Source: Afipia sp.
GTDB taxonomy: Bacteria > Pseudomonadota > Alphaproteobacteria > Rhizobiales > Xanthobacteraceae
NCBI GenBank assembly: GCA_017474385.1
Contig: JAFVHU010000012.1
Location: 1 to 64,000 of the forward strand
DNA: 64,000 nucleotides
Direction of reading: 5' to 3'
In this document: positions 55,904-64,000 of the stretch, piece after piece
Position numbering within the stretch: position 1 is the first letter of the stretch
How the letters are laid out: every line of letters starts with the position of its first letter
The notes under the pieces: model-generated
Seen by the model: only the letters and a program-made list of their open reading frames with translations
Told to the model about the DNA's origin: nothing
Database searches by the model: none
Made by a program: the position numbers and the translations under genes

Positions 55904-57427
55904 GTGACGCAGCACGCGACCCGTCGGCGCACGCTTTGGCAGATTGCCTTGCTGTCCGCGGGCTTTCTGGTGCTGGTCGCGATCAGTGTCATTTCCATCG
56001 TCCTGGTGAACAAGGCACGCGACGACAGCCGGTGGGTGATTCACACCGTCGAGGTCGAAAATCAGATATCGACCGTCCTGCTGGATATCAGGCGCGCGGA
56101 AAGCGCCGCCCGAGGATACCTCCTCACGTCGCAACCTAAATTTCTGACAGAGCACGAGGCTGCAATCCAACGCATCTTGCTGGGTGTCGACACGCTCGCA
56201 AGACAGACCAGCGACAGCCCAGTTCAGATCGAGAACAGCAAGCAACTCCGCGAGTCCGCCGAATTCGCCAAAGCTGTCGACTACGTGAAAAGGGACGATA
56301 TACCCGGCGGCGTCGCAATGTTGCGCGACGGCAGTAGCACAACGGTTCAGCGCATCACTGAAATCGCCACAGCCATGCGTGCCGAGGAAGACCGCCTTTT
56401 CCAGGCACAGACTCTCGCAGCCGACCGCAGCCAGACTCTCGCAGCGGTTGTCACAACAGCCGGTTCAGGCCTGGTGCTCCTTTTGGCTGGCGCTTCACTT
56501 TTTCTCGTCCGGCGATCGACGCGCGCGCGTGACGAGGCCGAGCAGCAGTTACGCGACAACAATCTCAATCTTGAAGCAACCGTCGAAACACGAACCGCCG
56601 ATCTTCGCGAGGCGAATGAAGAGATACAGCGCTTCGCCTACATCGTGAGCCACGACCTGCGCTCGCCGCTTGTGAACATCATGGGCTTCACCAGCGAACT
56701 CGAAGAGTTGCGCAACGACATCTTCACCCGTATCGCAAAATACAGCCGCGCCGCCGCGGCGGCCGCCGCAATTCCCGAACCCATCAGCGATCTGGATCCG
56801 GCCGCCGCGCCGGAGCTTCAGGCGGAAGACAAGCAGCTATCACAGGATTTTTCGGAAGCACTCGGCTTCATCAAGTCGTCGATCGGCAAGATGGATCGCT
56901 TGATCTCCGCCATCCTCAATCTCACCCGCGAAGGCCGGCGCGATTTTCATCCCGTGAAGATCGATACCAGAGAACTGATCGAGACGATCATCTCGTCGGT
57001 GGCGCATCAGGCATCTGAATCCAATACGCAAATCCGCGTCGAGCCGCTGCCAAATATCGTCAGCGACCGCCTCGCATTGGAACAAATCTTCTCCAACCTG
57101 GTTGATAACGCTCTCAAGTATCTCAAGCCGGGCGTGCCGGGCGACATCCTGATCAAGGGTCGCCCCAAACTCGGTTTTGTCATCTTCGAAATCACCGATA
57201 ACGGTCGTGGTATCGATCCGAAGGATCACCAGCGAATTTTCGATCTGTTTCGCCGTGCGGGTCTTCAGGATCGTCAGGGACAAGGCATCGGTCTCGCCCA
57301 CGTCCGTGCGTTGGTACGCCGCATGGGTGGCACCATCAATGTCTCCTCAGAACTTCACAAGGGCAGCACGTTCACGGTTACCCTGCCCGCACGATGGAAT
57401 TTTGGAACTCAAGGAAAAGAAGTATGA
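55904..57427 (+). CDS. CHASE3-domain sensor histidine kinase
   Basis: A 507-residue membrane kinase starting at GTG. Two membrane segments (residues 13-35 and 186-203) flank a periplasmic CHASE3-type helical sensor (DIRRAESAARGYLLT, characteristic of CHASE3). A coiled linker follows, then the HisKA H-box FAYIVSHDLRSPL (His250), and the ATPase domain with N box NLVDNALKYL, G1 ITDNGRGID and G2 GQGIGLAHV. An Ala/Pro-rich insertion of about 50 residues sits between the two dimerisation helices (AAAAAAAIPEPISDLDP), which is unusual. It overlaps the response regulator gene by ATGA. The periplasmic signal is unknown. Confidence 0.93.
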   Translation: MTQHATRRRTLWQIALLSAGFLVLVAISVISIVLVNKARDDSRWVIHTVEVENQISTVLLDIRRAESAARGYLLTSQPKFLTEHEAAIQRILLGVDTLARQTSDSPVQIENSKQLRESAEFAKAVDYVKRDDIPGGVAMLRDGSSTTVQRITEIATAMRAEEDRLFQAQTLAADRSQTLAAVVTTAGSGLVLLLAGASLFLVRRSTRARDEAEQQLRDNNLNLEATVETRTADLREANEEIQRFAYIVSHDLRSPLVNIMGFTSELEELRNDIFTRIAKYSRAAAAAAAIPEPISDLDPAAAPELQAEDKQLSQDFSEALGFIKSSIGKMDRLISAILNLTREGRRDFHPVKIDTRELIETIISSVAHQASESNTQIRVEPLPNIVSDRLALEQIFSNLVDNALKYLKPGVPGDILIKGRPKLGFVIFEITDNGRGIDPKDHQRIFDLFRRAGLQDRQGQGIGLAHVRALVRRMGGTINVSSELHKGSTFTVTLPARWNFGTQGKEV

Positions 57428-57864
57428 GCCTGCCAGTCAAAATCATCATGATCGAGGATGACGAGGGTCATGCCCGTCTGATCGAGCGCAACATTCGGCG
57501 TTCTGGTGTCAACAATGAGATCGTGCCGTTCACCAACGGTACAGATGCGGTGAAATACCTGTTCGGCAAGGACGGCTCAGGCGTCGAGCATAAGGATCAG
57601 GCGCTGCTGATCCTGCTGGACTTGAATCTGCCGGACATGACCGGGATCGATATCCTCAAGCGGATCAAGGAAAACAGCCACGTCAAATGCGCTCCGGTTG
57701 TCGTGTTGACGACCACGGACGACGAACATGAAATCAAGCGCTGCTACGAACTGGGATGCAACGTCTACATCACCAAGCCGGTGAACTATGAAAGTTTCGC
57801 CAACGCCATCCGGCAGTTGGGCCTTTTCTTTTCAGTCATCAAGGTTCCGCCTGTCAAAACATGA
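57424..57864 (+). CDS. Single-domain response regulator (Rcp1-like)
   Basis: A 146-residue receiver domain without an output domain. It has the acidic pair IEDDEG (Asp12/13), the phosphoacceptor in ILLDLNLPDMTG (Asp66), the conserved threonine in VVLTTTDD and the lysine in YITKPVNYESF (Lys118). This is the Rcp1-like type usually paired with a CHASE or phytochrome kinase. The ATG at 57424 overlaps the upstream kinase stop and its own stop overlaps the next ATG, so all three genes are coupled. It probably passes phosphate between the flanking kinases. Confidence 0.93.
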   Translation: MSLPVKIIMIEDDEGHARLIERNIRRSGVNNEIVPFTNGTDAVKYLFGKDGSGVEHKDQALLILLDLNLPDMTGIDILKRIKENSHVKCAPVVVLTTTDDEHEIKRCYELGCNVYITKPVNYESFANAIRQLGLFFSVIKVPPVKT

Positions 57865-58949
57865 AACCTGCAACGCCTCTTCTTTTGTACATTGACGACG
57901 ACGCCGATCTTGCGCGGCTGGTCGAGCGCGGGCTGAAACGGCAGGGTTTCGCCGTCGAACACGCCGCCGACGGCGCGAGCGGCCTTGCGCGCATCAAGCA
58001 AGGCGGGATCGATGTGGTGGCGCTCGATCAGCATATGCCCGGTCTTGATGGCCTCGAGACGCTCGCCGAAATCCAGAAGATTCCCGATGCGCCGCCGGTC
58101 ATTTTCGTGACCGCGTCACAGGACAGCAAGATCGCGGTCACTGCCTTGAAAGCGGGGTCTGCCGACTATCTGGTTAAGGACACGCAGGGAGAATTTCTCG
58201 CCCTGCTTGACGTCGCCGCCAAGGGCGCAATCGAGCAAGCACTGGTGCGCAAGGCGCGTGACGATGCGGAAGCGGAAGTTCACGCCTCACGCGATCGCTA
58301 TGCGGCACTTGCCGCGGAGCGTGAAGTCCTGCTGCGCGAAGTCAACCACCGGGTCGGCAACAGCTTGCAGATCATCGCATCGCTGCTGCACCTTCAAGCG
58401 AATTCGAGCACGGACGACGATGTGAAGGCCGCGCTGACAAACGCGATGGGCCGCGTCGCGGCTGTCGCGCAGGTTCATCGCCGCCTCTACACGTCGCAGG
58501 ATCTCAAGACGGTCATGCTGAACCAGTACCTTGAGGCGTTGCTGGAGGATTTACGCCGCTCTGCCGAAGGCAACCGGATGTCACGGCTGACACTGAAGGC
58601 CGAACCTGTCGAGATCGACCCGGATCGTGCCGTCGCGATTGGCATCATCGTCAATGAACTGGTCATGAACGCTGTCAAATATGCGTATCCAGACAGCGCC
58701 GGTCCGATCCATGTCGAGCTTCGGTCATGCGACAGCGGACTCGAATTGTCGATTTCCGACGATGGCGTCGGCTTGCACGTCAAGCAGGACCCTCGGTCCA
58801 CCGGCATGGGCCAGCGCATCGTGAGCGCCATGGCGCAAAAACTCGAAACCAAGGCTGAGCGCGATCCATCCCATACCGGAACGCGTATCGTGATGCGGCT
58901 GAAGAATGCCGCACAGCCGCAAGTCAAGCAGGCTGCCGGCACGGCTTGA
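57861..58949 (+). CDS. Receiver-HWE/HisKA_2 hybrid histidine kinase
   Basis: A 362-residue soluble protein: an N-terminal receiver ([10 protein letters not shown], phosphoacceptor Asp56 in [13 protein letters not shown], Lys in DYLVKD), a coiled linker, then a kinase core of the HisKA_2/HWE class with [20 protein letters not shown] (His163). The ATPase is short, with [16 protein letters not shown] and ISDDGVGLH. Kinases with this core include PhyK-type activators of the general stress response. Because the receiver precedes the kinase, its activity is likely controlled by phosphorylation from the upstream CHASE3 kinase. It is coupled to the response regulator by ATGA. Confidence 0.92.
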   Translation: MKPATPLLLYIDDDADLARLVERGLKRQGFAVEHAADGASGLARIKQGGIDVVALDQHMPGLDGLETLAEIQKIPDAPPVIFVTASQDSKIAVTALKAGSADYLVKDTQGEFLALLDVAAKGAIEQALVRKARDDAEAEVHASRDRYAALAAEREVLLREVNHRVGNSLQIIASLLHLQANSSTDDDVKAALTNAMGRVAAVAQVHRRLYTSQDLKTVMLNQYLEALLEDLRRSAEGNRMSRLTLKAEPVEIDPDRAVAIGIIVNELVMNAVKYAYPDSAGPIHVELRSCDSGLELSISDDGVGLHVKQDPRSTGMGQRIVSAMAQKLETKAERDPSHTGTRIVMRLKNAAQPQVKQAAGTA

Positions 58950-58986
58950 CGGTCGCCGAAGGCCGCGCATCCTGCTATGGTGGCGT

Positions 58987-59661
58987 ATGAGTTCGCGCGA
59001 CGCCGCATCGTCCGAAATTACGCCGAGTGTTTTGCTACGCGCGTATGCCTGCGGCATTTTCCCGATGTCCGAGAGCGCCGACGACCCCACGATTTTCTGG
59101 GTCGAGCCTGAGAAACGCGGCATCATCCCGCTGGATGGTTTCCGCGTCGCATCGCGCCTTGCGCGCACGGTTCGATCTGACGTCTTCCGCGTGACCGTCA
59201 ATTCGGCTTTCAAGCAGACCATCGCCGGGTGCGCCGCGCCGCAGCCGGGCCGCGACGATACGTGGATCAATGGCCGCATCCGCGACCTCTACACCTCGCT
59301 GCACGAGATCGGTCATTGCCACAGCGTCGAAGCCTGGCACGGCGATCGGCTGGTGGGCGGGCTCTACGGCGTCAGCCTCGGACGAGCGTTCTTCGGGGAG
59401 AGCATGTTTCATACCGAGCGTGACGCTTCAAAGGTGGCGCTCGTCCATCTTGTGGCCCGCCTTGTCGCTGGCGGCTTCGTACTGCTCGATACCCAGTTCG
59501 TGACGGACCATCTGCGCACTTTCGGCGCGGTCGAAGTCCCGCGGCGGCGCTATCGCGCGTTGCTCGATGATGCGGTCACAGGACAGGCCGATTTCTTCGC
59601 GCTTCCCGCAAGCCGGCCAGTCACCGGCGCCGAAGCGCTGGCGTGCCTGACGCAGGCCTAA
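58987..59661 (+). CDS. aat: Leucyl/phenylalanyl-tRNA-protein transferase
   Basis: Adds Leu or Phe to proteins with basic N-termini and so marks them for ClpAP degradation. The 224-residue protein has [12 protein letters not shown] near the start, [16 protein letters not shown], the central [41 protein letters not shown] and [18 protein letters not shown], all family hallmarks. The ATG at 58987 is preferred to an ATG at 58906 inside the preceding kinase gene. It begins 37 bases after that gene. Confidence 0.96.
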   Translation: MSSRDAASSEITPSVLLRAYACGIFPMSESADDPTIFWVEPEKRGIIPLDGFRVASRLARTVRSDVFRVTVNSAFKQTIAGCAAPQPGRDDTWINGRIRDLYTSLHEIGHCHSVEAWHGDRLVGGLYGVSLGRAFFGESMFHTERDASKVALVHLVARLVAGGFVLLDTQFVTDHLRTFGAVEVPRRRYRALLDDAVTGQADFFALPASRPVTGAEALACLTQA

Positions 59662-59665
59662 GCAG

Positions 59666-60574
59666 TTACTGCCGGAACGGCGGGAATGGATTTGGCGGCG
59701 GCAGCGGCCGCTGCACGGCGGGCTGCTTGGGCGACGGTGGCCGCTTGGGCTGCTGAGGCGGCGGAACTGGCGCGGCTTTCGGCGCTTCCTGCTGAGCCAC
59801 CGTTGCTGACGGACCTTTGCAGTCGGTCAGCCATATATCGTAAATCGGGTGCTCGACGCCGTGCAGACCCGGACTGGCAGCGAACATCCAGCCGGAGAAA
59901 ATCCGCTTCACCTCGCCCTGCAAGGTGATTTCATCGACCTCGACAAAGGCGTCGGTGTTGGCTGCTTCGGTCGACGGCCGCGTGTAACAGGCCTGCGGCT
60001 TGACGCGCAGCGCACCGAACTGAACGGTTTCTCCGATGTCGGCGTCGAACTTGATGATGCGGCCGGTGATCTTGTCGAGGCCCGCGAACACCGCCTGCTT
60101 GTTGACGATCTTCTGCGCTGGCGGCTCGGTCACGACCTCATCGCCCGGCTGCAGCGTCGCGGCCGTAGGCGGCGCGGTGCGCGGTTGCTTCTGACCGGGC
60201 GGAAGACCTGGCAACGGATTGACCGTAGCGTTGTTCGGCGTGCCCTGTCCGGGCACGGCGGGCTGAGCTGGAGCGGCGGCCGTTCCCGGAGGCGGTGGCA
60301 GCGGCTGGGTCTGAACATTCCCCGGTGGGGGCGCGCCCTGCCCCGGAGGCAGCGGACGGTTCGGTGTCGGAAGCAGGCGGCCCTGCGGAGGAAGATCGGG
60401 TACCTCCTCTTCTTCCGGCTCCTGAACGGGCTCACCGCGCTGCTGCACATTGGCGGGCGGACGCGGCCTGTCGGAAAAGATATTGCCGATCTGCGCATGG
60501 ACCGGCGTCGCCGGCAGCAGCAACAAGGCGGCGCTCAACGCCGCGAAAGAAAGTGTGGTGATGGTTCGGAACAT
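59666..60574 (-). CDS. DUF2155-domain exported protein
   Basis: A 302-residue exported protein. The signal peptide spans residues 1-28 (LLLLPATPVHAQ). A very Pro/Gly/Gln-rich region covers about residues 35-150, then a DUF2155 domain of about 90 residues (QAVFAGLDKITGRIIKFDAD through RIFSGWMFAASPGLHGVEHP and YDIWLTDCKG), and a Pro-rich C-terminal tail. Function is unknown; the domain is largely alphaproteobacterial. It sits beside the complex I accessory gene on the same strand with a 260-base gap. The ATG ending at 60574 gives a standard signal peptide, unlike the longer frame to 60703. Confidence 0.9.
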   Translation of the reverse strand: MFRTITTLSFAALSAALLLLPATPVHAQIGNIFSDRPRPPANVQQRGEPVQEPEEEEVPDLPPQGRLLPTPNRPLPPGQGAPPPGNVQTQPLPPPPGTAAAPAQPAVPGQGTPNNATVNPLPGLPPGQKQPRTAPPTAATLQPGDEVVTEPPAQKIVNKQAVFAGLDKITGRIIKFDADIGETVQFGALRVKPQACYTRPSTEAANTDAFVEVDEITLQGEVKRIFSGWMFAASPGLHGVEHPIYDIWLTDCKGPSATVAQQEAPKAAPVPPPQQPKRPPSPKQPAVQRPLPPPNPFPPFRQ

Positions 60575-60834
60575 CTTGCGCAGCTTCACAGGAGCACGGT
60601 GTCGCAAGGTGCGAAGCGATTTCCGGAAATCATCGTGCTCCACACCTGTCGGAACGATCACATTCAAGATCATAAACTGATCCGGCCCCAATATGCGATT
60701 CAACCGAATCGTGTCCGCGCCATTTTACAGAAAATGGGCCGCCCGCAGATTATCGGTTAACACGCCGAATACGGCGGGGAAAGGGCGAGCAATTCGCACC
60801 GCTTGGCAAATCCAGGCGGCTGTTTGCGCCGGCG

Positions 60835-61245
60835 TTACTGTCCCGGGGTCCAGGACTGATAGTCGCCTGTGGCCTTCGGCCGGCGACCGGCAGCCAATGT
60901 CGAGCCCGACGGGCGGTAGGCGGCTGGCGTACCGGTCATGTTGGGCCGGTGCGGCTTTTCCCACTCGCGTGGTTTGTAGTCGATCTCGGTCGGAGGCGTG
61001 TCCACGGTGTGGTGCAGCCATCCATGCCATGCGGGCGGAACGCGGGTCGCTTCGGCGTATCCGTTGTAGATCACCCAGCGGCGCTCAAATCCCAGTGTCG
61101 GATCGATCTTGCCGCCGCGTGTGCGGTAGTAGGTGTTGCCACCTTCGTCTTGTCCCACGACCTCGCCAAATCGCCGCGTCCAGAGCTGCGTGCCGAATGT
61201 CGAGCCGTTCCACCACGTGAAAAAGCGTAAGAAAAACAGCTTCAT
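60835..61245 (-). CDS. Complex I subunit NDUFA12 (B17.2) homologue
   Basis: A 136-residue accessory subunit of NADH:ubiquinone oxidoreductase. It starts MKLFFLRFFTWWNGSTFGTQ and has the conserved GEVVGQDEGGNTYYRTR, RRWVIYNGYAEATRVPP and WHGWLHHTVDTPP stretches. Among bacteria this subunit is confined to alphaproteobacteria, which share it with mitochondria. It lies on the membrane-facing surface of the complex. The start is set at the ATG ending at 61245, where family members begin; a longer open frame to 61374 lacks similarity. Confidence 0.95.
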   Translation of the reverse strand: MKLFFLRFFTWWNGSTFGTQLWTRRFGEVVGQDEGGNTYYRTRGGKIDPTLGFERRWVIYNGYAEATRVPPAWHGWLHHTVDTPPTEIDYKPREWEKPHRPNMTGTPAAYRPSGSTLAAGRRPKATGDYQSWTPGQ

Positions 61246-61406
61246 GGCCCGAATCCGAAGTGGGCGCGCAAGGGTGCGCGATGGCTGTTTGATGCCATCC
61301 AGCGGGCCAATTGTCCAGCACCAACAGCAACTTGGTGCAATGCGTGAACCTCCGGGAGGCTTGGGCGTTGACACCCCTCACCGCCCATCTCCGCTGGAAT
61401 TCTCAG

Positions 61407-62552
61407 ATGCTCGACGTCATCAACTACAGTTATGCCGAGATCCTGAACACGCTTTGGCTGCTGCCGAATTGGCTGACGGCGTCTGCGCTCGTGATCGGCG
61501 GCGTTCTCGTCGCGCTGATCGCCAACGCCGTGATTGTTCATGCGATCAGAAACACGCTCGGCGTACGTCATCCCAAGACCCGATCGCTGCTCACCCGCAG
61601 CAAGGGACCGCTTCGGCTGGCGCTGATCGTCCTGGCGCTCTCGCTTGTGGTCAGAGTTGCTCCGATCGGGGATCGCGCCGCGACAGTGTTCGGCAACATC
61701 CTCAATGTCGCGTTCATCGCGTTGCTGGGATGGACCGCGCTCATCGCGGCACAGATCGGCTCGCAGATTTATCTGCGGCGCTTCAGCATCGATGCCGAGG
61801 ACAACATGCTCGCGCGCAAGCACGTCACGCAGGTTGGCATCCTGAAGCGGGCAGCCGACACGCTCATCGTCATCATGACGGTCGCGGCGGCGATGATGAG
61901 TTTCGAACAGGTCAGACAGTACGGTGTCAGCCTCTTTGCTTCAGCGGGCGTCGCCGGTCTCGCAATCGGTATCGCCGCGCGTCCGCTGCTCGCCAATCTG
62001 ATCGCCGGCGTCCAGATCGCGGTGGCGCAGCCGATCCGGCTTGACGATGTGGTCTTCCTCGAAGGCGAATACGGCACCATCGAAGAAATCACCACGACCT
62101 ATGTCGTGATCAAGCTCTGGGATTGGCGACGAATGGTGGTGCCGCTGAGTTACTTTATCGAAAAGCCATTTCAGAACTGGACCCGCGAAACCTCCGCGCT
62201 GATCGGTTCGGTGTTTCTGTATGTCGACTACACCGTGCCGGTGGAAAAGCTCCGCGAAAAACTGATGGAGGTGGCCCGCGCCTCGCCGCTCTGGGACGGG
62301 CGCGTCGTGGTGCTTCAGGTCAGCGACGCCACCAAGGATCACACGGTCGAACTGCGCGCATTGCTGAGCGCGCGAAGCGCCCCGGCGGCGTGGGATCTGC
62401 GCTGTGAGGTACGCGAGAAATTGATCGCCTACTTGCAGGAAGAGTATCCCGGCGCATTGCCGCGCCAGCGTCAGGAGTTCGTGTCACGCAGCGAACCGGA
62501 TCAAGCACCGCTGTCGCCTCACGCGATGGTATCGCATCACCGTGCAGGCTAA
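61407..62552 (+). CDS. MscS-family mechanosensitive channel
   Basis: A 381-residue inner-membrane channel that vents solutes on hypo-osmotic shock. Several hydrophobic segments precede the pore helix GVAGLAIGIAARPLLANLIA, which has the alternating Gly/Ala pattern of MscS TM3. The cytoplasmic beta domain follows with VVFLEGEYGTIEEITTTYVV and VPLSYFIEKPFQNWTR. The ATG at 61407 has GGAA seven bases upstream; the longer frame from 61311 is unlikely because it would run through the promoter shared with NDUFA12. Confidence 0.93.
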   Translation: MLDVINYSYAEILNTLWLLPNWLTASALVIGGVLVALIANAVIVHAIRNTLGVRHPKTRSLLTRSKGPLRLALIVLALSLVVRVAPIGDRAATVFGNILNVAFIALLGWTALIAAQIGSQIYLRRFSIDAEDNMLARKHVTQVGILKRAADTLIVIMTVAAAMMSFEQVRQYGVSLFASAGVAGLAIGIAARPLLANLIAGVQIAVAQPIRLDDVVFLEGEYGTIEEITTTYVVIKLWDWRRMVVPLSYFIEKPFQNWTRETSALIGSVFLYVDYTVPVEKLREKLMEVARASPLWDGRVVVLQVSDATKDHTVELRALLSARSAPAAWDLRCEVREKLIAYLQEEYPGALPRQRQEFVSRSEPDQAPLSPHAMVSHHRAG

Positions 62553-62635
62553 GCTGCAACACCATTTGGTCGCAATCCATTCATGCTGCGTTGGGCTTGC
62601 TCGTGGGAACGTGAACTTCAAACTTTGGAAAGCGC

Positions 62636-62660
62636 GGAACATCTCATGTTTGCTTCCGTT
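62636..62660 (+). promoter_or_regulatory. EcfG-type promoter of the BA14K-like gene
   Basis: GGAAC (62636-62640), 16 bases, CGTT (62657-62660), again an exact general-stress consensus. It lies 31 bases upstream of the ATG at 62692, giving a short leader that still includes the GGAG ribosome site. Confidence 0.7.
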
Positions 62661-62691
62661 CTTTTGTGAAGTTCACCCGGAGTTCGAACAC

Positions 62692-63273
62692 ATGATCAAT
62701 CTCAAAGTAATCGGCGCTGCCGCACTTCTGGCAGTCGCACCTGTCCTCATTGCTACAACCGCAGATGCGCGGCCGGGAGGACATGGCGGCGGCAGTGGAG
62801 GATTTTCGCGCGGCGGTGGTGGTGGCGGCGCAGGCATGGCGCGGCCCAGCTTCAGCGGCGGACCGCGCATCGGAAACTTCGCCGGACGCTCAGCCATTGT
62901 CGGCGCGGGTGCGGGAGCATTTGCGAGCCGCCAGGCTTTCGCCGGACGTCCCGTCGCGCAGCTTGGAGGCGGCCGGCAATGGAATGGTAACAGAGGTCAC
63001 TGGCGCGGACGGCATTGGCGCGGCTACGGTTACGGCTTCGCAGGCGGTGTAGCGCTCGGCGCTCTCGGCTCGTCGTACTACTATAACGACCCGTACTATT
63101 ACGATGCCTCGTATGCTTACGCCCCCGACGGATACGTAGGCGACGACCAGTACGCCGTCGCTCCTGCTGGCGGCGGCGATGCGGAAGCCTACTGCATGCA
63201 GCGCTACCGGTCCTACGATCCGGCATCGGGCACGTATCTGAACTACGACGGCAACCGTTATCCCTGCCCGTAA
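62692..63273 (+). CDS. Exported Gly/Tyr-rich protein with BA14K-type C-terminus
   Basis: A 193-residue secreted or envelope protein. The signal peptide ends near residue 26 (IATTADARPGG). A Gly/Ser/Phe-rich stretch and an Arg/Trp/Gly patch (HWRGRHWRGYGYGFAGG) follow, then a Tyr-rich run (SSYYYNDPYYYDASYAY). The C-terminal cysteine module YCMQRYRSYDPASGTYLNYD ends RYPCP and matches the BA14K family described as an immunoreactive lectin-like protein in Brucella. GGAG ten bases upstream supports this start. An exact EcfG promoter upstream predicts stress induction. A terminator follows. Confidence 0.88.
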   Translation: MINLKVIGAAALLAVAPVLIATTADARPGGHGGGSGGFSRGGGGGGAGMARPSFSGGPRIGNFAGRSAIVGAGAGAFASRQAFAGRPVAQLGGGRQWNGNRGHWRGRHWRGYGYGFAGGVALGALGSSYYYNDPYYYDASYAYAPDGYVGDDQYAVAPAGGGDAEAYCMQRYRSYDPASGTYLNYDGNRYPCP

Positions 63274-63299
63274 GATCGAACAGCATCTGATTAGAAAAT

Positions 63300-63325
63300 G
63301 GCGATGCATTGCATCGCCGTTTTTT
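63300..63325 (+). terminator. Intrinsic terminator of the BA14K-like gene
   Basis: GGCGATG-CATTG-CATCGCC stem-loop followed by GTTTTTT, 26 bases after the stop codon. Confidence 0.85.
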
Positions 63326-63356
63326 ATGTTGTGGATGAAGCGAAGCGACAGCGCGC

Positions 63357-64000
63357 CTAGAACGAAACCTTTACGCCGCCCCTGCCCGTGATGGTCTGGC
63401 TCTGGTCAGACATTGCAGTGAACTCGGCTGCACCAAATACCGAAACGCCGGTGGCGTTGCGCCAATCAAAACCAGCTCCTGCATAGAAGCCGACGATGCT
63501 GCCTTTGCCCGGTGTTGCAAAAGCGAGGCTCTGCCCAAGCAGGATGGTGTTGACGTTGCTGTCGCCAACGCGCTGCAAGGCGATCAGGCCGGCGGTGCCG
63601 CTCAACTGAAGCTGCTCGGTCGGCGTCGCGTTTGTTGTGTGCGTCAACTTCAGCTCGCCGCGCTCCTCGAAATTGTGCGAGGTGCGTGAAGCCACCGTCA
63701 AATTCGTGGTCGACCCGCTTTCCTGATAACCGCCGAAACCGGCGGCGAGATAGCGCACACGTGCGGACGGTGTCAGCGTCAGGTTATAGCCGAGCGATTG
63801 TTTGAGACCGTAGGCGATTTCCGGACTGATGAACCAGCCGTTGTACTTGCCTGCGGCGTACTCATAGCCGCCCAGCACCAAGTTGTTGGCGATCGTGCGC
63901 TTCACGTCGTTGCTGCTGTAACCACCGAGCAACGAGAAATCCAGGAACGCGCGACCCATCGCGTAGCGACCGTACAGACCGCCGAATACCAAGTCGCTTT
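63357..64000 (-). CDS. Autotransporter beta-barrel domain, C-terminal part
   Basis: The gene enters from the right edge; about 214 residues are visible. They form alternating hydrophobic/aromatic strands typical of an outer-membrane barrel (RAFLDFSLLGGYSSNDVKRT, GWFISPEIAYGLKQSLGYNL, GFYAGAGFDWRNATGVSVFG) and end GRGGVKVSF, with the terminal phenylalanine required for BAM recognition. This is the translocator of a type V autotransporter. The passenger that decides its function lies outside the window. Confidence 0.85.
   Translation of the reverse strand, partial: SDLVFGGLYGRYAMGRAFLDFSLLGGYSSNDVKRTIANNLVLGGYEYAAGKYNGWFISPEIAYGLKQSLGYNLTLTPSARVRYLAAGFGGYQESGSTTNLTVASRTSHNFEERGELKLTHTTNATPTEQLQLSGTAGLIALQRVGDSNVNTILLGQSLAFATPGKGSIVGFYAGAGFDWRNATGVSVFGAAEFTAMSDQSQTITGRGGVKVSF

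Overview
The window is a compact, GC-rich chromosomal segment from an alphaproteobacterium, most likely the Bradyrhizobium/Afipia/Rhodopseudomonas/Nitrobacter group (Nitrobacteraceae, formerly Bradyrhizobiaceae). Pointers are the alphaproteobacterial complex I subunit NDUFA12, a DUF2155 protein, a BA14K-type secreted protein, RNase E ending in a GWW motif, two candidate EcfG general-stress promoters, and a dispersed intergenic repeat of a type I recall from this family. I see no tRNA, rRNA, CRISPR array, prophage or insertion sequence. The placement is an inference from gene content, not from a database search.

Layout. 1-9.4 kb: start of glpX, homoserine dehydrogenase, a DapL/AlaT-like aminotransferase, a small lipoprotein, PHA synthase, a MAPEG protein coupled to an unknown membrane protein, paiB-argC, and a secreted metallo-beta-lactamase-fold hydrolase. 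9.5-21.4 kb: DedA protein, parE, a DUF4153 membrane protein, an SDR gene broken by one in-frame TGA, an FAD monooxygenase, a secreted caspase-like protein, a 509-bp gene-free gap with two structured palindromes, a DEAD-box helicase, a diguanylate cyclase and a TfoX-N protein. 21.4-28.7 kb: a complete minus-strand suf operon (NifS-like desulfurase, sufB, a small membrane protein, sufC, sufD, sufS, sufT, sufA). 28.9-41.7 kb: alpha/beta hydrolase, GST with an elaborate operator, anmK, tyrS, a thioesterase coupled to a large AsmA-like protein, a peroxiredoxin with a histone-H1-like tail, an M23 peptidase, an EamA transporter, and prfB with its programmed frameshift. 41.8-55.8 kb: PBP1A, an AmiC-type amidase, RNase E, an aminotransferase, M48 protease, DsbA-like protein, aroQ, accB and accC. 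55.9-64 kb: a three-gene CHASE3 kinase/response regulator/HWE-type kinase operon, aat, the DUF2155 protein, NDUFA12, MscS, the BA14K protein and the end of an autotransporter barrel.

Most genes are housekeeping: amino acid synthesis, Fe-S assembly, cell wall growth and splitting, RNA decay, fatty-acid precursor supply, translation. The more unusual material lies in regulatory DNA and protein extensions: two palindromes of identical architecture with matched base changes in both stem arms (17768-17934); three ATGCA-N2-TGCAT sites over the GST promoter (30435-30499); a histidine-rich insertion in the RNase E S1 domain; H1-like tails on two unrelated proteins; and a small membrane protein inside the suf operon. 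No large previously undescribed multi-gene system is evident. The strongest candidates for novelty are the paired palindromes and the GST operator array.
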